DNA of 58,404 nt from Pseudomonas sp. (GTDB taxonomy: Bacteria > Pseudomonadota > Gammaproteobacteria > Pseudomonadales > Pseudomonadaceae): NCBI GenBank assembly GCA_030656145.1, contig JAUSOF010000066.1:1-58404 (forward strand), in the 5' to 3' direction. Each line of letters begins with the position of its first letter. Within the stretch, counting starts at the first letter, position 1. A model generated the notes under the pieces. The model made no database searches. It worked only from the letters and a program-made list of their open reading frames with translations, and was not told where the DNA came from. Shown here in pieces: positions 1 to 8,094 of the stretch. The position numbers and the translations under genes are program-made.

Positions 1-965
1 ACGCCCGACTGGGCGGCCACGGCGTTGTAGCCGGCATAGTCGTCGGTCATCAAATAACCGCGATAGCCGGCGAGCAGGCGCAAGGGTATTTCCTGCGCGC
101 GGCTGGTTGTGTAGTCGAAGAGGACTACCGGCCTGTCTGGCGGGCCGCCGGTTTGTACCCACATCCACGATTGGCTACTGGGGTCGCGCCCCGGCTCCTT
201 GAGCACTTGCACGCGGGTTTCGTCGCAGTGCAGCACCGGATAGTCCAGCAGCGTGTCGCGCATCAAGTTGAGCAAGGGCTGCAGGTGCTCACCGCACTGG
301 ATCACCCAGCGCGCCAAGGTCTGGCGCGGGATGTCGATGCCATGACGATGGAGGACTTTCTCGAAGCGATACAGCGGCGTGCCGTCGACATACTTGGTGC
401 TCAGTAACATCGCCAACACACTGGGGCTGGCCAGGCTTTTCTCGATCAGTTGCGCCGGTTTGTCGGCGGTCACCGGAGCGGTTTCGCAACCCTTGCAGGC
501 ATAGGTCTTGCGGATGTGTTTGATCACCCGGATCTGCATCGGGATGATGTCCAGCTGCTCGCTGGTCTCCTCACCGATCACCTGCTTGCGGCAACCGCAG
601 GCGCAGGTTAGTTCGTGCTCGGGCAGCTCATGGATGACTTCAACGCGCGGCAGCTCGGCCGGCAACGGCTTGCGCTTGCCACGACGCTTGGTCGGCGCGA
701 CGACTTCTTCCTCAGCCTCATCGGCAGGCGCTTCAGGCATTGCGTCGGCCAGACTTTCGGCCTCGTTGAAGATCTCCAACTGCGGCGAGTCCGGATCGGC
801 GGTCTGCTCGGATTTACGGCCGAACAGGCGCTGGATCAGCAGTGCGTTTTGTTCTTGAAGCTGGATGATTTTCCCCTGATCCAACTGCCGTGCACTGACC
901 ATCTGCGCAAGCAGTTGCTTGAGCAAAACAGGATCGTCGGGGAGTGTTTCGGGCACGGAAATCAT
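1..965 (-). CDS. tnpC: IS66-family transposase TnpC, C-terminal part beyond window
   Basis: This reading frame enters from the left edge and starts at an ATG at 963-965, so 321 codons of the transposase are visible and the C-terminus is missing. The N-terminus holds a leucine-rich helix (about residues 14-50). Two cysteine clusters follow (Cys121-Cys125 and Cys157-Cys160), as expected of the zinc-finger region of IS66 transposases. The motif HCDETRV places the first catalytic Asp at about residue 248; a further Asp-rich motif MTDDYAGY is near 306-313. The protein would cut and join the ends of the element. It follows tnpB with an 18-bp gap. Whether the copy is intact cannot be judged. Confidence 0.93.
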   Translation of the reverse strand, partial: MISVPETLPDDPVLLKQLLAQMVSARQLDQGKIIQLQEQNALLIQRLFGRKSEQTADPDSPQLEIFNEAESLADAMPEAPADEAEEEVVAPTKRRGKRKPLPAELPRVEVIHELPEHELTCACGCRKQVIGEETSEQLDIIPMQIRVIKHIRKTYACKGCETAPVTADKPAQLIEKSLASPSVLAMLLSTKYVDGTPLYRFEKVLHRHGIDIPRQTLARWVIQCGEHLQPLLNLMRDTLLDYPVLHCDETRVQVLKEPGRDPSSQSWMWVQTGGPPDRPVVLFDYTTSRAQEIPLRLLAGYRGYLMTDDYAGYNAVAAQSG

Positions 966-983
966 GCCGTGGATTATACCAAT

Positions 984-1343
984 TCAGGTTACGAAACGGG
1001 GAGTCAGGACCTTGTGCGGTTGGTTGCCCCAGAGGTCGATGCCCTCCAGTAGTTGGTTCAATTCCCGCACTGTCAGTTCGATGGCCTCGTCGCCCGCATC
1101 GGGCCTGGTCTTGAACCGCTCGGCCTCCAAGCGCTTGAGCCACAGACAGAAGCCGTTGCGATGCCAGTACAGAATTTTTACCTGGTTGCGCGCGCGATTG
1201 AGGAAGACGAACAACACCGGGTCGAACACCGCCACTTTGATATCGAGTTCGACCAGGGCCGCCAGGCCGTTGATGGATTTACGGAAATCGACCGGTTTGG
1301 GATAGAGGTAAACTGCTTTGACCCTGGGGTCGGGACGCATCAT
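984..1343 (-). CDS. tnpB: IS66-family accessory protein TnpB (Orf2)
   Basis: A 119-residue protein with the IS66 Orf2 hallmark: a basic N-terminus followed by KAVYLYPKPVDFRKSINGLA and, further on, KILYWHRNGFCLWLKRLE. It is needed for transposition of classical IS66 elements, but its biochemical role is unknown. I chose the ATG at 1341-1343 because residues upstream of it do not resemble the family; the next codon is also ATG. It is directly upstream of tnpC. No tnpA fits in the roughly 80 bp between this gene and the likely end of the element. Confidence 0.9.
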   Translation of the reverse strand: MMRPDPRVKAVYLYPKPVDFRKSINGLAALVELDIKVAVFDPVLFVFLNRARNQVKILYWHRNGFCLWLKRLEAERFKTRPDAGDEAIELTVRELNQLLEGIDLWGNQPHKVLTPRFVT

Positions 1344-1408
1344 GTGCTGGGCTCCAGAAAGAAATCGGAGCACAGCATCGGCGGGTTATCGGTTCATTTG
1401 AAGGTGGG

Positions 1409-1425
1409 GTTTATGGAGCACTTAC
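1409..1425 (-). repeat. Candidate terminal inverted repeat of the IS66-family element
   Basis: On the minus strand the sequence GTAAGTGCTCCATAAAC begins at 1425, 82 bp upstream of the tnpB start. IS66-family ends typically begin with GTAA, so this is the likely outer end. The other end and the 8-bp target duplication lie outside the window, so it is unconfirmed. Confidence 0.4.
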
Positions 1426-1638
1426 CGTTTTCTGCCCGTCCAAACAGGCAGCAACGGATCAATTGCTGCCGCAAATGACCGAAACCGCCCGGCGATGAAT
1501 AACCCGAGTCAAGCGCACAGCGCAGTTGGTGGTTGAGTCACCTTCAGCGGCTTCAGCCCTTCTGCCTGCCCACCAGGAAGTCGATGAATGGGCGCTGCTG
1601 CGAGGCCGCAGCAGCAGGCGAGAGTTTTTCACAGGCTC

Positions 1639-4600
1639 TCAACCTTCGACCTGGCTCCACTGCTTGGAAAGGCGCTTGTCCGACACCGCCAGCTTGGTGC
1701 CGAGCTGCTGGGCGAACAGCGACACCCGGTATTCCTCGAGCATCCAGCGATACTGGATGAGCTGCGGGTCACGCTTGCCTTCCTTGCGGTGTTTGCCCAA
1801 GCGCGCCTGGTACTGCTCCCAGTAGCCGGCCAGCTCGCCGCTCCAGACCCGATCGCGCTGCAGTTGGCCGCCGATCTTGTCCAGGCGCTGCTCGATGGCT
1901 TTCAGGTAACGCGGCAGCTCCTTGAGCCATTCGCCCGGGGGTTCGCGGACGAAACCGGGGTAGACCAGGTTGCCCAGCTGCAGCTTGATGTCGTTCAGGG
2001 CGATGGCCTGGGCCAGGTCGATCTTGCCCTTGAAGCGCTTCTGCAGGCTGTGCCAGAGCTTGAGAATCTCCAGGGTCAATTTGGCCAGGCGCTCGGCGTG
2101 ACTGCTCCAGTCGCCGCGCTTTTTCTCTGCCAGGGTCGCCAGGGCGACACCGTCACGCGGCAGCGTAGCCTCGCCGTCAAGAATGCAGCTGTCCAGGCTG
2201 GCCAGCAGGATGTCTTCGACCAGCGCCTCGACCCGACCCAGGTCACGGTGCAACAGGCTCAGTTCGGTCAGCCCCGGTAACTTGCCGCGCAAAAATTTAG
2301 CCGGCTCAGCCAGCTGTTGCAGCAGTAGACGCTGCAAGGCGCGGCGGTGCTGGAATTCGGCTTCGGCCTGGGTCGGGAAGCGGCCTTCCTTGACCGTACC
2401 GCCCTCCTCCACCAGCGCCGGATAAACGGTCATCGACAGGCCGGCAATCTGCTGTTGGGTTTTTTCGGCCACGGCGACGAAGGCTTTGGCCTCGACCGAC
2501 TTCTGGCTCTTCTCGGTCTGCGGCAAGGCTAGTGCAGCCTGGCTGGCTTCGGCGAAGCGCGCGCACAGCTCAGCCAGGTAGCGGCCCTCACCGAGCAGCT
2601 TGCCGTGGGTGTCGACCACCTCCAGGTTCATCTTCAGGTGACTGTCGAGCTGGGCTTCGGCCTCGACCCAGGCCTCCTCGCTCACCCGCACCCCGGTCAT
2701 GCGCTGCAGTTCACGACCGAGGGCGGTGGACAGACTGCCCTCGCCGACGCTCAACTTGCTCAGCGCGGCGCCAATGAAATCCGGCACCGGCACGAAGTTC
2801 TTGCGCAGGGCCTTGGGCAGGTTGCGCACCAAGGCAATGCACTTGGCTTCCAGCAGGCCGGGCACCAGCCACTGCAGGCGCTCGGCCGGCAGTTGCGGCA
2901 ACAACGGCGCCGGCACGCGCAGGGTGACGCCGTCGCGCAGGTGGTTGGGCTCGAAGTGATAGCTCAGCGGCAGGGTCAGCTCACCCAAACGCAGGGTGTC
3001 CGGATACTGCGCGGCGGTGATTTCCTTGGCATCGCGGGCCAGCACGTCTTCTTCGCGCATGATCAGCAGTTGCGGGTCTTTCTGGCTCTCGAGTTTGTAC
3101 CAGCTGTCGAAGGTCGCAGCCTGGTGGATCTCCGCCGGCAAGCGCGCGGCGTAATAGTCGAACAGGGTTTCCTCGTCGGCGAGAATGTCACGCCGACGGG
3201 CCTTGGCCTCCAGCTCGTCGAGCTGCTCCAGCAACTTGCGGTTAGCGCTCAGGCATTTGGCCCGGGAGAGGATTTCACCACCGACCAGCCCCTCGCGAAT
3301 GAACAGCTCGCGCGATACCACAGGGTCGATCGGGCCGTAATGCACCGGCCGGCGACCGACCACGATCAGGCCGTAGAGGCTGATCTGTTCAAAGGCCACG
3401 ACTTGGCCGCGCTTCTTCTCCCAGTGCGGCTCCAGGTGGTTCTTCTTGATCAGGTGCGGCGCCAGCGGCTCGATCCAGTCCGGCTCGATTTTGGCCACCA
3501 TACGGGCAAACAGCTTGGTGGTCTCGACCAGTTCGGAGGCCATGATCCAGGTGGGCTTCTTGCGCCCGATCACGCTCGAGGGGTGCACCCAGAAACGCCG
3601 TTGGCGTGCGCCGAGGAAGTCGCCGTCCTCGGTCTTCTGGCCGATCTGACTGAGCAGCCCGGAGAGGATCGCCTTGTGCACCGCGGCGTAGCCTTGGGCG
3701 CGTTGCGCGGCCTCGTCCTTGTCGGCGGCATCGAGCTTGGCGCCTGCCTGCTTTGCGTAGGAGCCAGCTTGCTGGCGATCATTTTTTGAACCCGACGACT
3801 TATTCGCCTGAGCGATCGGATCGCGAGCAAGCTCGCTCCTACCCTGGCCGCGGTTACCTTCGGCGAGCTTCAGCTCACGGGCAATCAGCACCAGCTGGCG
3901 GTGCGCATCGCGCCATTCGCGCAGGCGCAGGTAATTGAGGAAATTCTTCCGGCACCAGCTGCGCAGCGCGCCGGAACCGAGGGCCTGGCGCTGCTCCTCG
4001 AAGCCTCGCCACAGGTTGATCAACGCGGCGAAGTCGGAATCCACGTCTTTCCATTGCGCGTGGGCCTGGTCGGCGGCCTGCTGGCGGTCCGAAGGTCGCT
4101 CGCGCGGGTCCTGCACCGACAGGCTGCTGGCGATGATCAAGACTTCTTCGAGACTGCCCTGGCTGGCGCCTTCCAGCACCATGCGCCCGAGCCGCGGGTC
4201 CACTGGCAGGCGCGCCAGTTGGCGACCCAGTGCGGTCAATTGGCCTTCGCGGTTAACCGCCGAGAGTTCCTGCAACAGGTTGAAGCCGTCGCTGATGGCC
4301 TTGCCGTCCGGCGGCTCGATAAAGGGGAAATCCTCGATCTCGCCCAGGCGCAGATGCAGCATCTGCAGGATCACCGCCGCCAGGTTGGTGCGCAGAATTT
4401 CAGGATCGGTGAAGGCCGGCCGGCCGTTGAAGTCTTCCTCGCTGAACAGGCGCACGCAGATACCTGGTTCGACGCGTCCGCAGCGGCCCTTGCGCTGATT
4501 GGCGCTGGCCTGGGACACGGCCTCGATAGGCAGGCGCTGGACCTTGGCGCGGTAGCTGTAGCGGCTGATCCGCGCGGTGCCGCTGTCAATCACGTAGCGG

Positions 4601-5706
4601 ATGCCCGGCACGGTCAGCGAGGTTTCGGCGACGTTGGTGGCCAGGACGATCTTGCGCGCGCCCATGGGCGCGAAAATCTTCTGCTGCTCGGCCGGGCTGA
4701 GGCGCGCATACAGCGGCAGCACTTCGCTGAACCTCAGGTTGGCCTTGCGCAGCACCTCGGCACAATCGCGGATCTCGCGCTCGCCAGGGAGGAACACCAG
4801 TACATCGCCGGGACGCTTGCCTTCGCTCTTCTCGAAGGCAGCGATTTCTTCCAGCGTGGCGAGAATCGCCTGATCGACCGAGAGGTCTTCCTCGACCCGG
4901 TTGCCGTCCTCGTCCTGCTCGGACGTCAGTGGCCGGTACCAGGTATCGACCGGAAAGGTACGCCCGGAGACTTCAACGATAGGTGCGCCGCCAAAGTGCT
5001 CGGAAAAACGCTGCAGGTCGATGGTCGCCGAGGTGATGATCAGCTTGAGGTCGGGACGACGCACCAGCAGGGTTTTCAGATAGCCGAGCAGGAAGTCGAT
5101 GTTCAGGCTGCGCTCGTGGGCTTCGTCGACGATCAGGGTGTCGTACTTTTCCAGGTAGCGGTCGTGCTGGGTCTCGGCCAGCAGGATACCGTCGGTCATC
5201 AGCTTGATCAGGCTGCGCTCGCTGCTCTGATCCTCGAAACGCACCTGATAGCCGACCAGCTCACCGAGTGGCGTGCCAATTTCTTCCGCCACCCGCATGG
5301 CAACACTGCGCGCGGCCAGGCGCCGGGGCTGGGTGTGGCCAATCAGGCCATGCACGCCGCGCCCCAGCTCCAGGCAGATCTTCGGCAACTGGGTGGTCTT
5401 GCCCGAGCCGGTCTCGCCAGCGATCACCACCACCTGATGCTTGGCGATGGCGGCCTTGATCTCCTCGCGCTTGGCGGCGATCGGCAAGGCATCATCGTAG
5501 CGCATGATCGGCACGCTCAGGCGGCGCGCCTCGACCTTGGCCGTTGATGCCTGAAAGCGTTCCAGCCACTGCGCCAGCTTGCTCTCGTCAAGCGGACTCT
5601 GCTTGCGCAGCTCAAGCAACTGGCGACGCAGGCGATGACGATCGACCTGCAGGGCTTGATCGAGGTTTTGCAGGAGGTGGTCGGTGTCAGTAATCGGATC
5701 GGTCAT
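1639..5706 (-). CDS. hrpA: ATP-dependent RNA helicase HrpA (DEAH box)
   Basis: A 1355-residue DEAH-box RNA helicase, slightly longer than the roughly 1300 residues of E. coli HrpA. Walker A GETGSGKT lies at residues 97-104, DEAH at 194-197 and SAT at 226-228. The helicase C, HA2 and OB regions and a long HrpA-specific C-terminus follow. HrpA remodels RNA-protein complexes; in E. coli it has been linked to rescue of stalled ribosomes. The chosen start (MTDPITDTDH, ATG at 5704-5706) removes ten unlikely upstream residues. Odd feature: residues of about 622-650 are encoded by a pair of inverted REP sequences, which adds a Gly/Ser/Gln/Lys-rich stretch to the linker after the OB region. The stop codon is followed at once by a GTGAAAAA element also found behind tctE and lapE. 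Confidence 0.97.
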   Translation of the reverse strand: MTDPITDTDHLLQNLDQALQVDRHRLRRQLLELRKQSPLDESKLAQWLERFQASTAKVEARRLSVPIMRYDDALPIAAKREEIKAAIAKHQVVVIAGETGSGKTTQLPKICLELGRGVHGLIGHTQPRRLAARSVAMRVAEEIGTPLGELVGYQVRFEDQSSERSLIKLMTDGILLAETQHDRYLEKYDTLIVDEAHERSLNIDFLLGYLKTLLVRRPDLKLIITSATIDLQRFSEHFGGAPIVEVSGRTFPVDTWYRPLTSEQDEDGNRVEEDLSVDQAILATLEEIAAFEKSEGKRPGDVLVFLPGEREIRDCAEVLRKANLRFSEVLPLYARLSPAEQQKIFAPMGARKIVLATNVAETSLTVPGIRYVIDSGTARISRYSYRAKVQRLPIEAVSQASANQRKGRCGRVEPGICVRLFSEEDFNGRPAFTDPEILRTNLAAVILQMLHLRLGEIEDFPFIEPPDGKAISDGFNLLQELSAVNREGQLTALGRQLARLPVDPRLGRMVLEGASQGSLEEVLIIASSLSVQDPRERPSDRQQAADQAHAQWKDVDSDFAALINLWRGFEEQRQALGSGALRSWCRKNFLNYLRLREWRDAHRQLVLIARELKLAEGNRGQGRSELARDPIAQANKSSGSKNDRQQAGSYAKQAGAKLDAADKDEAAQRAQGYAAVHKAILSGLLSQIGQKTEDGDFLGARQRRFWVHPSSVIGRKKPTWIMASELVETTKLFARMVAKIEPDWIEPLAPHLIKKNHLEPHWEKKRGQVVAFEQISLYGLIVVGRRPVHYGPIDPVVSRELFIREGLVGGEILSRAKCLSANRKLLEQLDELEAKARRRDILADEETLFDYYAARLPAEIHQAATFDSWYKLESQKDPQLLIMREEDVLARDAKEITAAQYPDTLRLGELTLPLSYHFEPNHLRDGVTLRVPAPLLPQLPAERLQWLVPGLLEAKCIALVRNLPKALRKNFVPVPDFIGAALSKLSVGEGSLSTALGRELQRMTGVRVSEEAWVEAEAQLDSHLKMNLEVVDTHGKLLGEGRYLAELCARFAEASQAALALPQTEKSQKSVEAKAFVAVAEKTQQQIAGLSMTVYPALVEEGGTVKEGRFPTQAEAEFQHRRALQRLLLQQLAEPAKFLRGKLPGLTELSLLHRDLGRVEALVEDILLASLDSCILDGEATLPRDGVALATLAEKKRGDWSSHAERLAKLTLEILKLWHSLQKRFKGKIDLAQAIALNDIKLQLGNLVYPGFVREPPGEWLKELPRYLKAIEQRLDKIGGQLQRDRVWSGELAGYWEQYQARLGKHRKEGKRDPQLIQYRWMLEEYRVSLFAQQLGTKLAVSDKRLSKQWSQVEG
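3757..3842. repeat. Inverted pair of REP sequences (BIME) inside hrpA
   Basis: Two 24-bp copies face each other: GTAGGAGCCAGCTTGCTGGC... at 3757-3780 and its inverted counterpart, ending in GCTCGCTCCTAC, at 3819-3842. The core with GTAGGAGC and a small palindromic stem is the classic Pseudomonas REP form, normally found between genes. Here the pair is read through in frame as part of HrpA. Confidence 0.88.
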
Positions 5707-6021
5707 CAGGCAGCCGTGGCAAAGCAGTGTAGGCACGCACGCGCACCCAGCTAGAAATAATAGGCGGGGATTGTCGCAGATTTGCGCCGTGAAAAACGAC
5801 AGCGTGTAGGTGAGCCCGGGTGGCGTCTGCCGGGAGGCACGGACGGCGTTCCGGGCGGCCGGATCGCCGTCCGCCCGGAGCGCAGCGACAACCCTTCCGC
5901 GTTTACATCGCGCCCTGCGGCGAGTGGCACCCTATGGATTGCGGACAGCCAGCCAAGCCATCTGGATCGGTAAAACGTCAAAACCCCGCACGGGGCGGGG
6001 CTTTGGTTGTATAGCCGAGGT
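5707..6021. other. Intergenic region hrpA-fadD1
   Basis: This 315-bp stretch has no convincing gene. It contains a GC-rich palindrome (CCGGGCGG ... CCGCCCGG, about 5852-5879) and the fadD1 terminator. The hrpA promoter should lie near 5710-5780, where the sequence is more AT-rich, but I see no strong -35/-10 pair. Confidence 0.6.
5978..6000 (-). terminator. Rho-independent terminator of fadD1
   Basis: Read on the minus strand, 21 bp after the fadD1 stop, a CCCCGC/GCGGGG stem with a five-base loop is followed by TTTTGACGTTTT. Its position and T-rich tail fit an intrinsic terminator. Confidence 0.8.
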
Positions 6022-7710
6022 TTACTTGGCGGCCAGTTTCTTCAGCTCTTCGTCGCGCAGTTCGCGGCGCAGGATCTTGCCGACGTTGGTGGTCGGCAGC
6101 GTATCGCGGAACTCCACGGCCTTCGGCACCTTGTAGCCGGTGAGATTGGCACGCATGTGCTCCATGACCTGCTCCTTGGTCAGGGTCACGCCTGGCTTGA
6201 CGACCACGAATATCTTGATCGCCTCGCCCGACTTCTCGTCCGGGATACCGATAGCCGCGCACTGCAACACACCCGGCAGGGTGGCCAGCACGTCTTCCAG
6301 TTCGTTGGGGTAAACGTTGAAGCCCGACACCAGGATCATGTCTTTCTTGCGGTCGACGATACGCATGTAGCCGTCTTCCTGGATCACCGCGATATCACCG
6401 GTCTTCAGCCAGCCGTCGGCGTCGAGGATTTCGTCGGTGGCATCCTGGCGCTGCCAATAGCCCTTCATCACCTGCGGCCCCTTGACACACAACTCGCCAA
6501 TCGCGCCGAGCGGCAGTTCGTTGCCTTCGTCGTCGATAACCTTGCACTCGGTGGAGGGTACCGGGATGCCGATGGTGCCCAACTGAATGTTCTGGATCGG
6601 GTTAACCGAGGCCACCGGGCTGGTTTCGGTCATGCCGAAGCCTTCGCAGATCGGGCTGCCGGTCACCTGGGTCCAGCGTTCAGCGGCTGCCAGTTGCAAG
6701 GCCATGCCGCCGGACAGGGTAATTTTCAGGGCCGAGAAGTCGAGCTTCTGAAATTCTTCGTTGTGGCACAGGGCAACAAACAGCGTGTTGAGGCCGACAA
6801 AGCCGCTGAACTTGTAGCGCGACAGATCCTTGACCATACCTGGCAAGTCACGCGGGTTGGTGATCAGTACGTTGTGGTTACCGATCAACATCATGGCCAT
6901 GCAGTGAAAGGTGAACGCATAGATGTGATAGAGCGGCAGCGGCGCAATCACGATCTCGCTGCCTTCATTCATGTTCGACGCCATCATCTCGCGGGCTTGC
7001 AGCATGTTGGCGATCAGGTTGCGATGGGACAACATCGCACCCTTGGCCACACCAGTAGTGCCGCCGGTGTACTGCAGTACGGCAATCTCGCTATTGGCTG
7101 GGCTGGCGTCCTTGACGCTCTTGCCACGACCTTTGCTCAGCGCTGCAGTGAACTTGATGGCGTGCGGCAGGTTGTAGGCCGGCACCATCTTCTTCACGTA
7201 CTTGACCACACTGTTGACCAGCAGGCGCTTGAGCGGCGGCAGCATGTCGCCGACTTCAGTGATGATGACCGTCTTGATCCCGGTCTTGGGCACCACCTGC
7301 TCGACCAGATGGGCCATGTTGGCCAGGCTGATCAGCGCTTTGGCGCCGGAGTCGTTGAACTGGTGTTCCATTTCCCGCGCGGTGTACAGCGGGTTGGTGT
7401 TGACGACCACCAGGCCGGCGCGGATGGCGCCAAATACGGCAATCGGGTATTGCAGGACGTTGGGCAGTTGCACGGCAATGCGATCGCCGGGCTGCAAATC
7501 GGTGTGCTGCTGCAAATAAGCAGCAAAGGCACCGGACAGTTCGTACAGCTCGCTGTAGCTGATGGTCTTGCCAAGGTTGCTGAAGGCCGGCTTGTCAGCG
7601 AAGCGCTGGCAGGACTGTTGCAGTACCGCCTGAATATTCGGGTACTGATCGGGATCGATTTCGGCAGCAATCCCGACGGGATACTTGTCCTTCCAAAAAT
7701 TTTCGGTCAT
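6022..7710 (-). CDS. fadD1: Long-chain fatty acid-CoA ligase FadD1
   Basis: A 562-residue acyl-CoA synthetase that activates fatty acids to acyl-CoA with ATP, the entry step of beta-oxidation at the inner membrane. The AMP-binding motif YTGGTTGVAKG is at residues 214-224. The fatty-acyl-CoA synthetase signature (DGWLKTGDIA ... RIVDRKKDMILVSGFNVYP) lies toward the C-terminus, together with the conserved C-terminal Lys region. The opening MTENFWKDKYPVGIAAEIDP closely matches my memory of P. aeruginosa FadD1. It is downstream of, and parallel to, the paralogue fadD2, with a 384-bp repeat-bearing gap between them, so it probably has its own promoter. Confidence 0.95.
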   Translation of the reverse strand: MTENFWKDKYPVGIAAEIDPDQYPNIQAVLQQSCQRFADKPAFSNLGKTISYSELYELSGAFAAYLQQHTDLQPGDRIAVQLPNVLQYPIAVFGAIRAGLVVVNTNPLYTAREMEHQFNDSGAKALISLANMAHLVEQVVPKTGIKTVIITEVGDMLPPLKRLLVNSVVKYVKKMVPAYNLPHAIKFTAALSKGRGKSVKDASPANSEIAVLQYTGGTTGVAKGAMLSHRNLIANMLQAREMMASNMNEGSEIVIAPLPLYHIYAFTFHCMAMMLIGNHNVLITNPRDLPGMVKDLSRYKFSGFVGLNTLFVALCHNEEFQKLDFSALKITLSGGMALQLAAAERWTQVTGSPICEGFGMTETSPVASVNPIQNIQLGTIGIPVPSTECKVIDDEGNELPLGAIGELCVKGPQVMKGYWQRQDATDEILDADGWLKTGDIAVIQEDGYMRIVDRKKDMILVSGFNVYPNELEDVLATLPGVLQCAAIGIPDEKSGEAIKIFVVVKPGVTLTKEQVMEHMRANLTGYKVPKAVEFRDTLPTTNVGKILRRELRDEELKKLAAK

Positions 7711-8094
7711 GGACGCCCACTCCTAAGCAACAGCTGATCTTCACCGCGCAGAGGCGGTTGTTTATTGTATGTTTGCCTACTTTCAGGCTTGTCAGACAGC
7801 CAAAAAGCGGCCCGAGAGTAGCAGCTTTGCCCAAGAGCGCCTAGCACCAAACAGTGCCCCACCAGTACCGAATGTGACCAATTAAAACGACATGGTCACT
7901 TCACGCATATATCGACCATGGCTTGCCGGGCAAGCCAACCTACAGGCTTGCGCCCCCCGCAGGTTGGCGTTGAGCCCAGCGAAGCCCATCAGGTGGTGAC
8001 TTGCAGCCTGGGCCAAATCCGGAGGGCCGGTGTCGCCAGCCCGGGAGCTGGCCGGATTTAACCCTGTTCTGCAGCGCAAGAGTCCGTCAGGTTG
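7711..8094. other. Intergenic region fadD1-fadD2 with palindromic repeats
   Basis: No gene is evident in these 384 bp. They hold a short palindrome GGCTTGCCGGGCAAGCC (about 7920-7936), GTAGGTTGG-type repeat fragments (about 7937-7990) and an AAATCCGG ... CCGGATTT stem-loop (8015-8059). The stem-loop lies just behind the fadD2 stop, where it may end or protect the fadD2 transcript. The fadD1 promoter should lie between about 7720 and 7900. Confidence 0.6.

Larger units (their letters stand above)
1..1425. mobile_element. IS66-family insertion sequence, partial (no tnpA seen)
   Basis: This covers the tnpB and tnpC genes and the candidate inverted repeat. The element is cut by the left window edge. 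It appears to belong to an IS66 subtype with tnpB and tnpC only, or to have lost tnpA. It lies downstream of hrpA and does not interrupt it. Confidence 0.75.

Noticed and set aside
3901..5547. 548-codon open frame opposite hrpA
   Set aside because: It lies wholly antisense to clear helicase motifs and is rich in Gln/His/Ala/Gly, as expected for an antisense shadow in GC-rich DNA.
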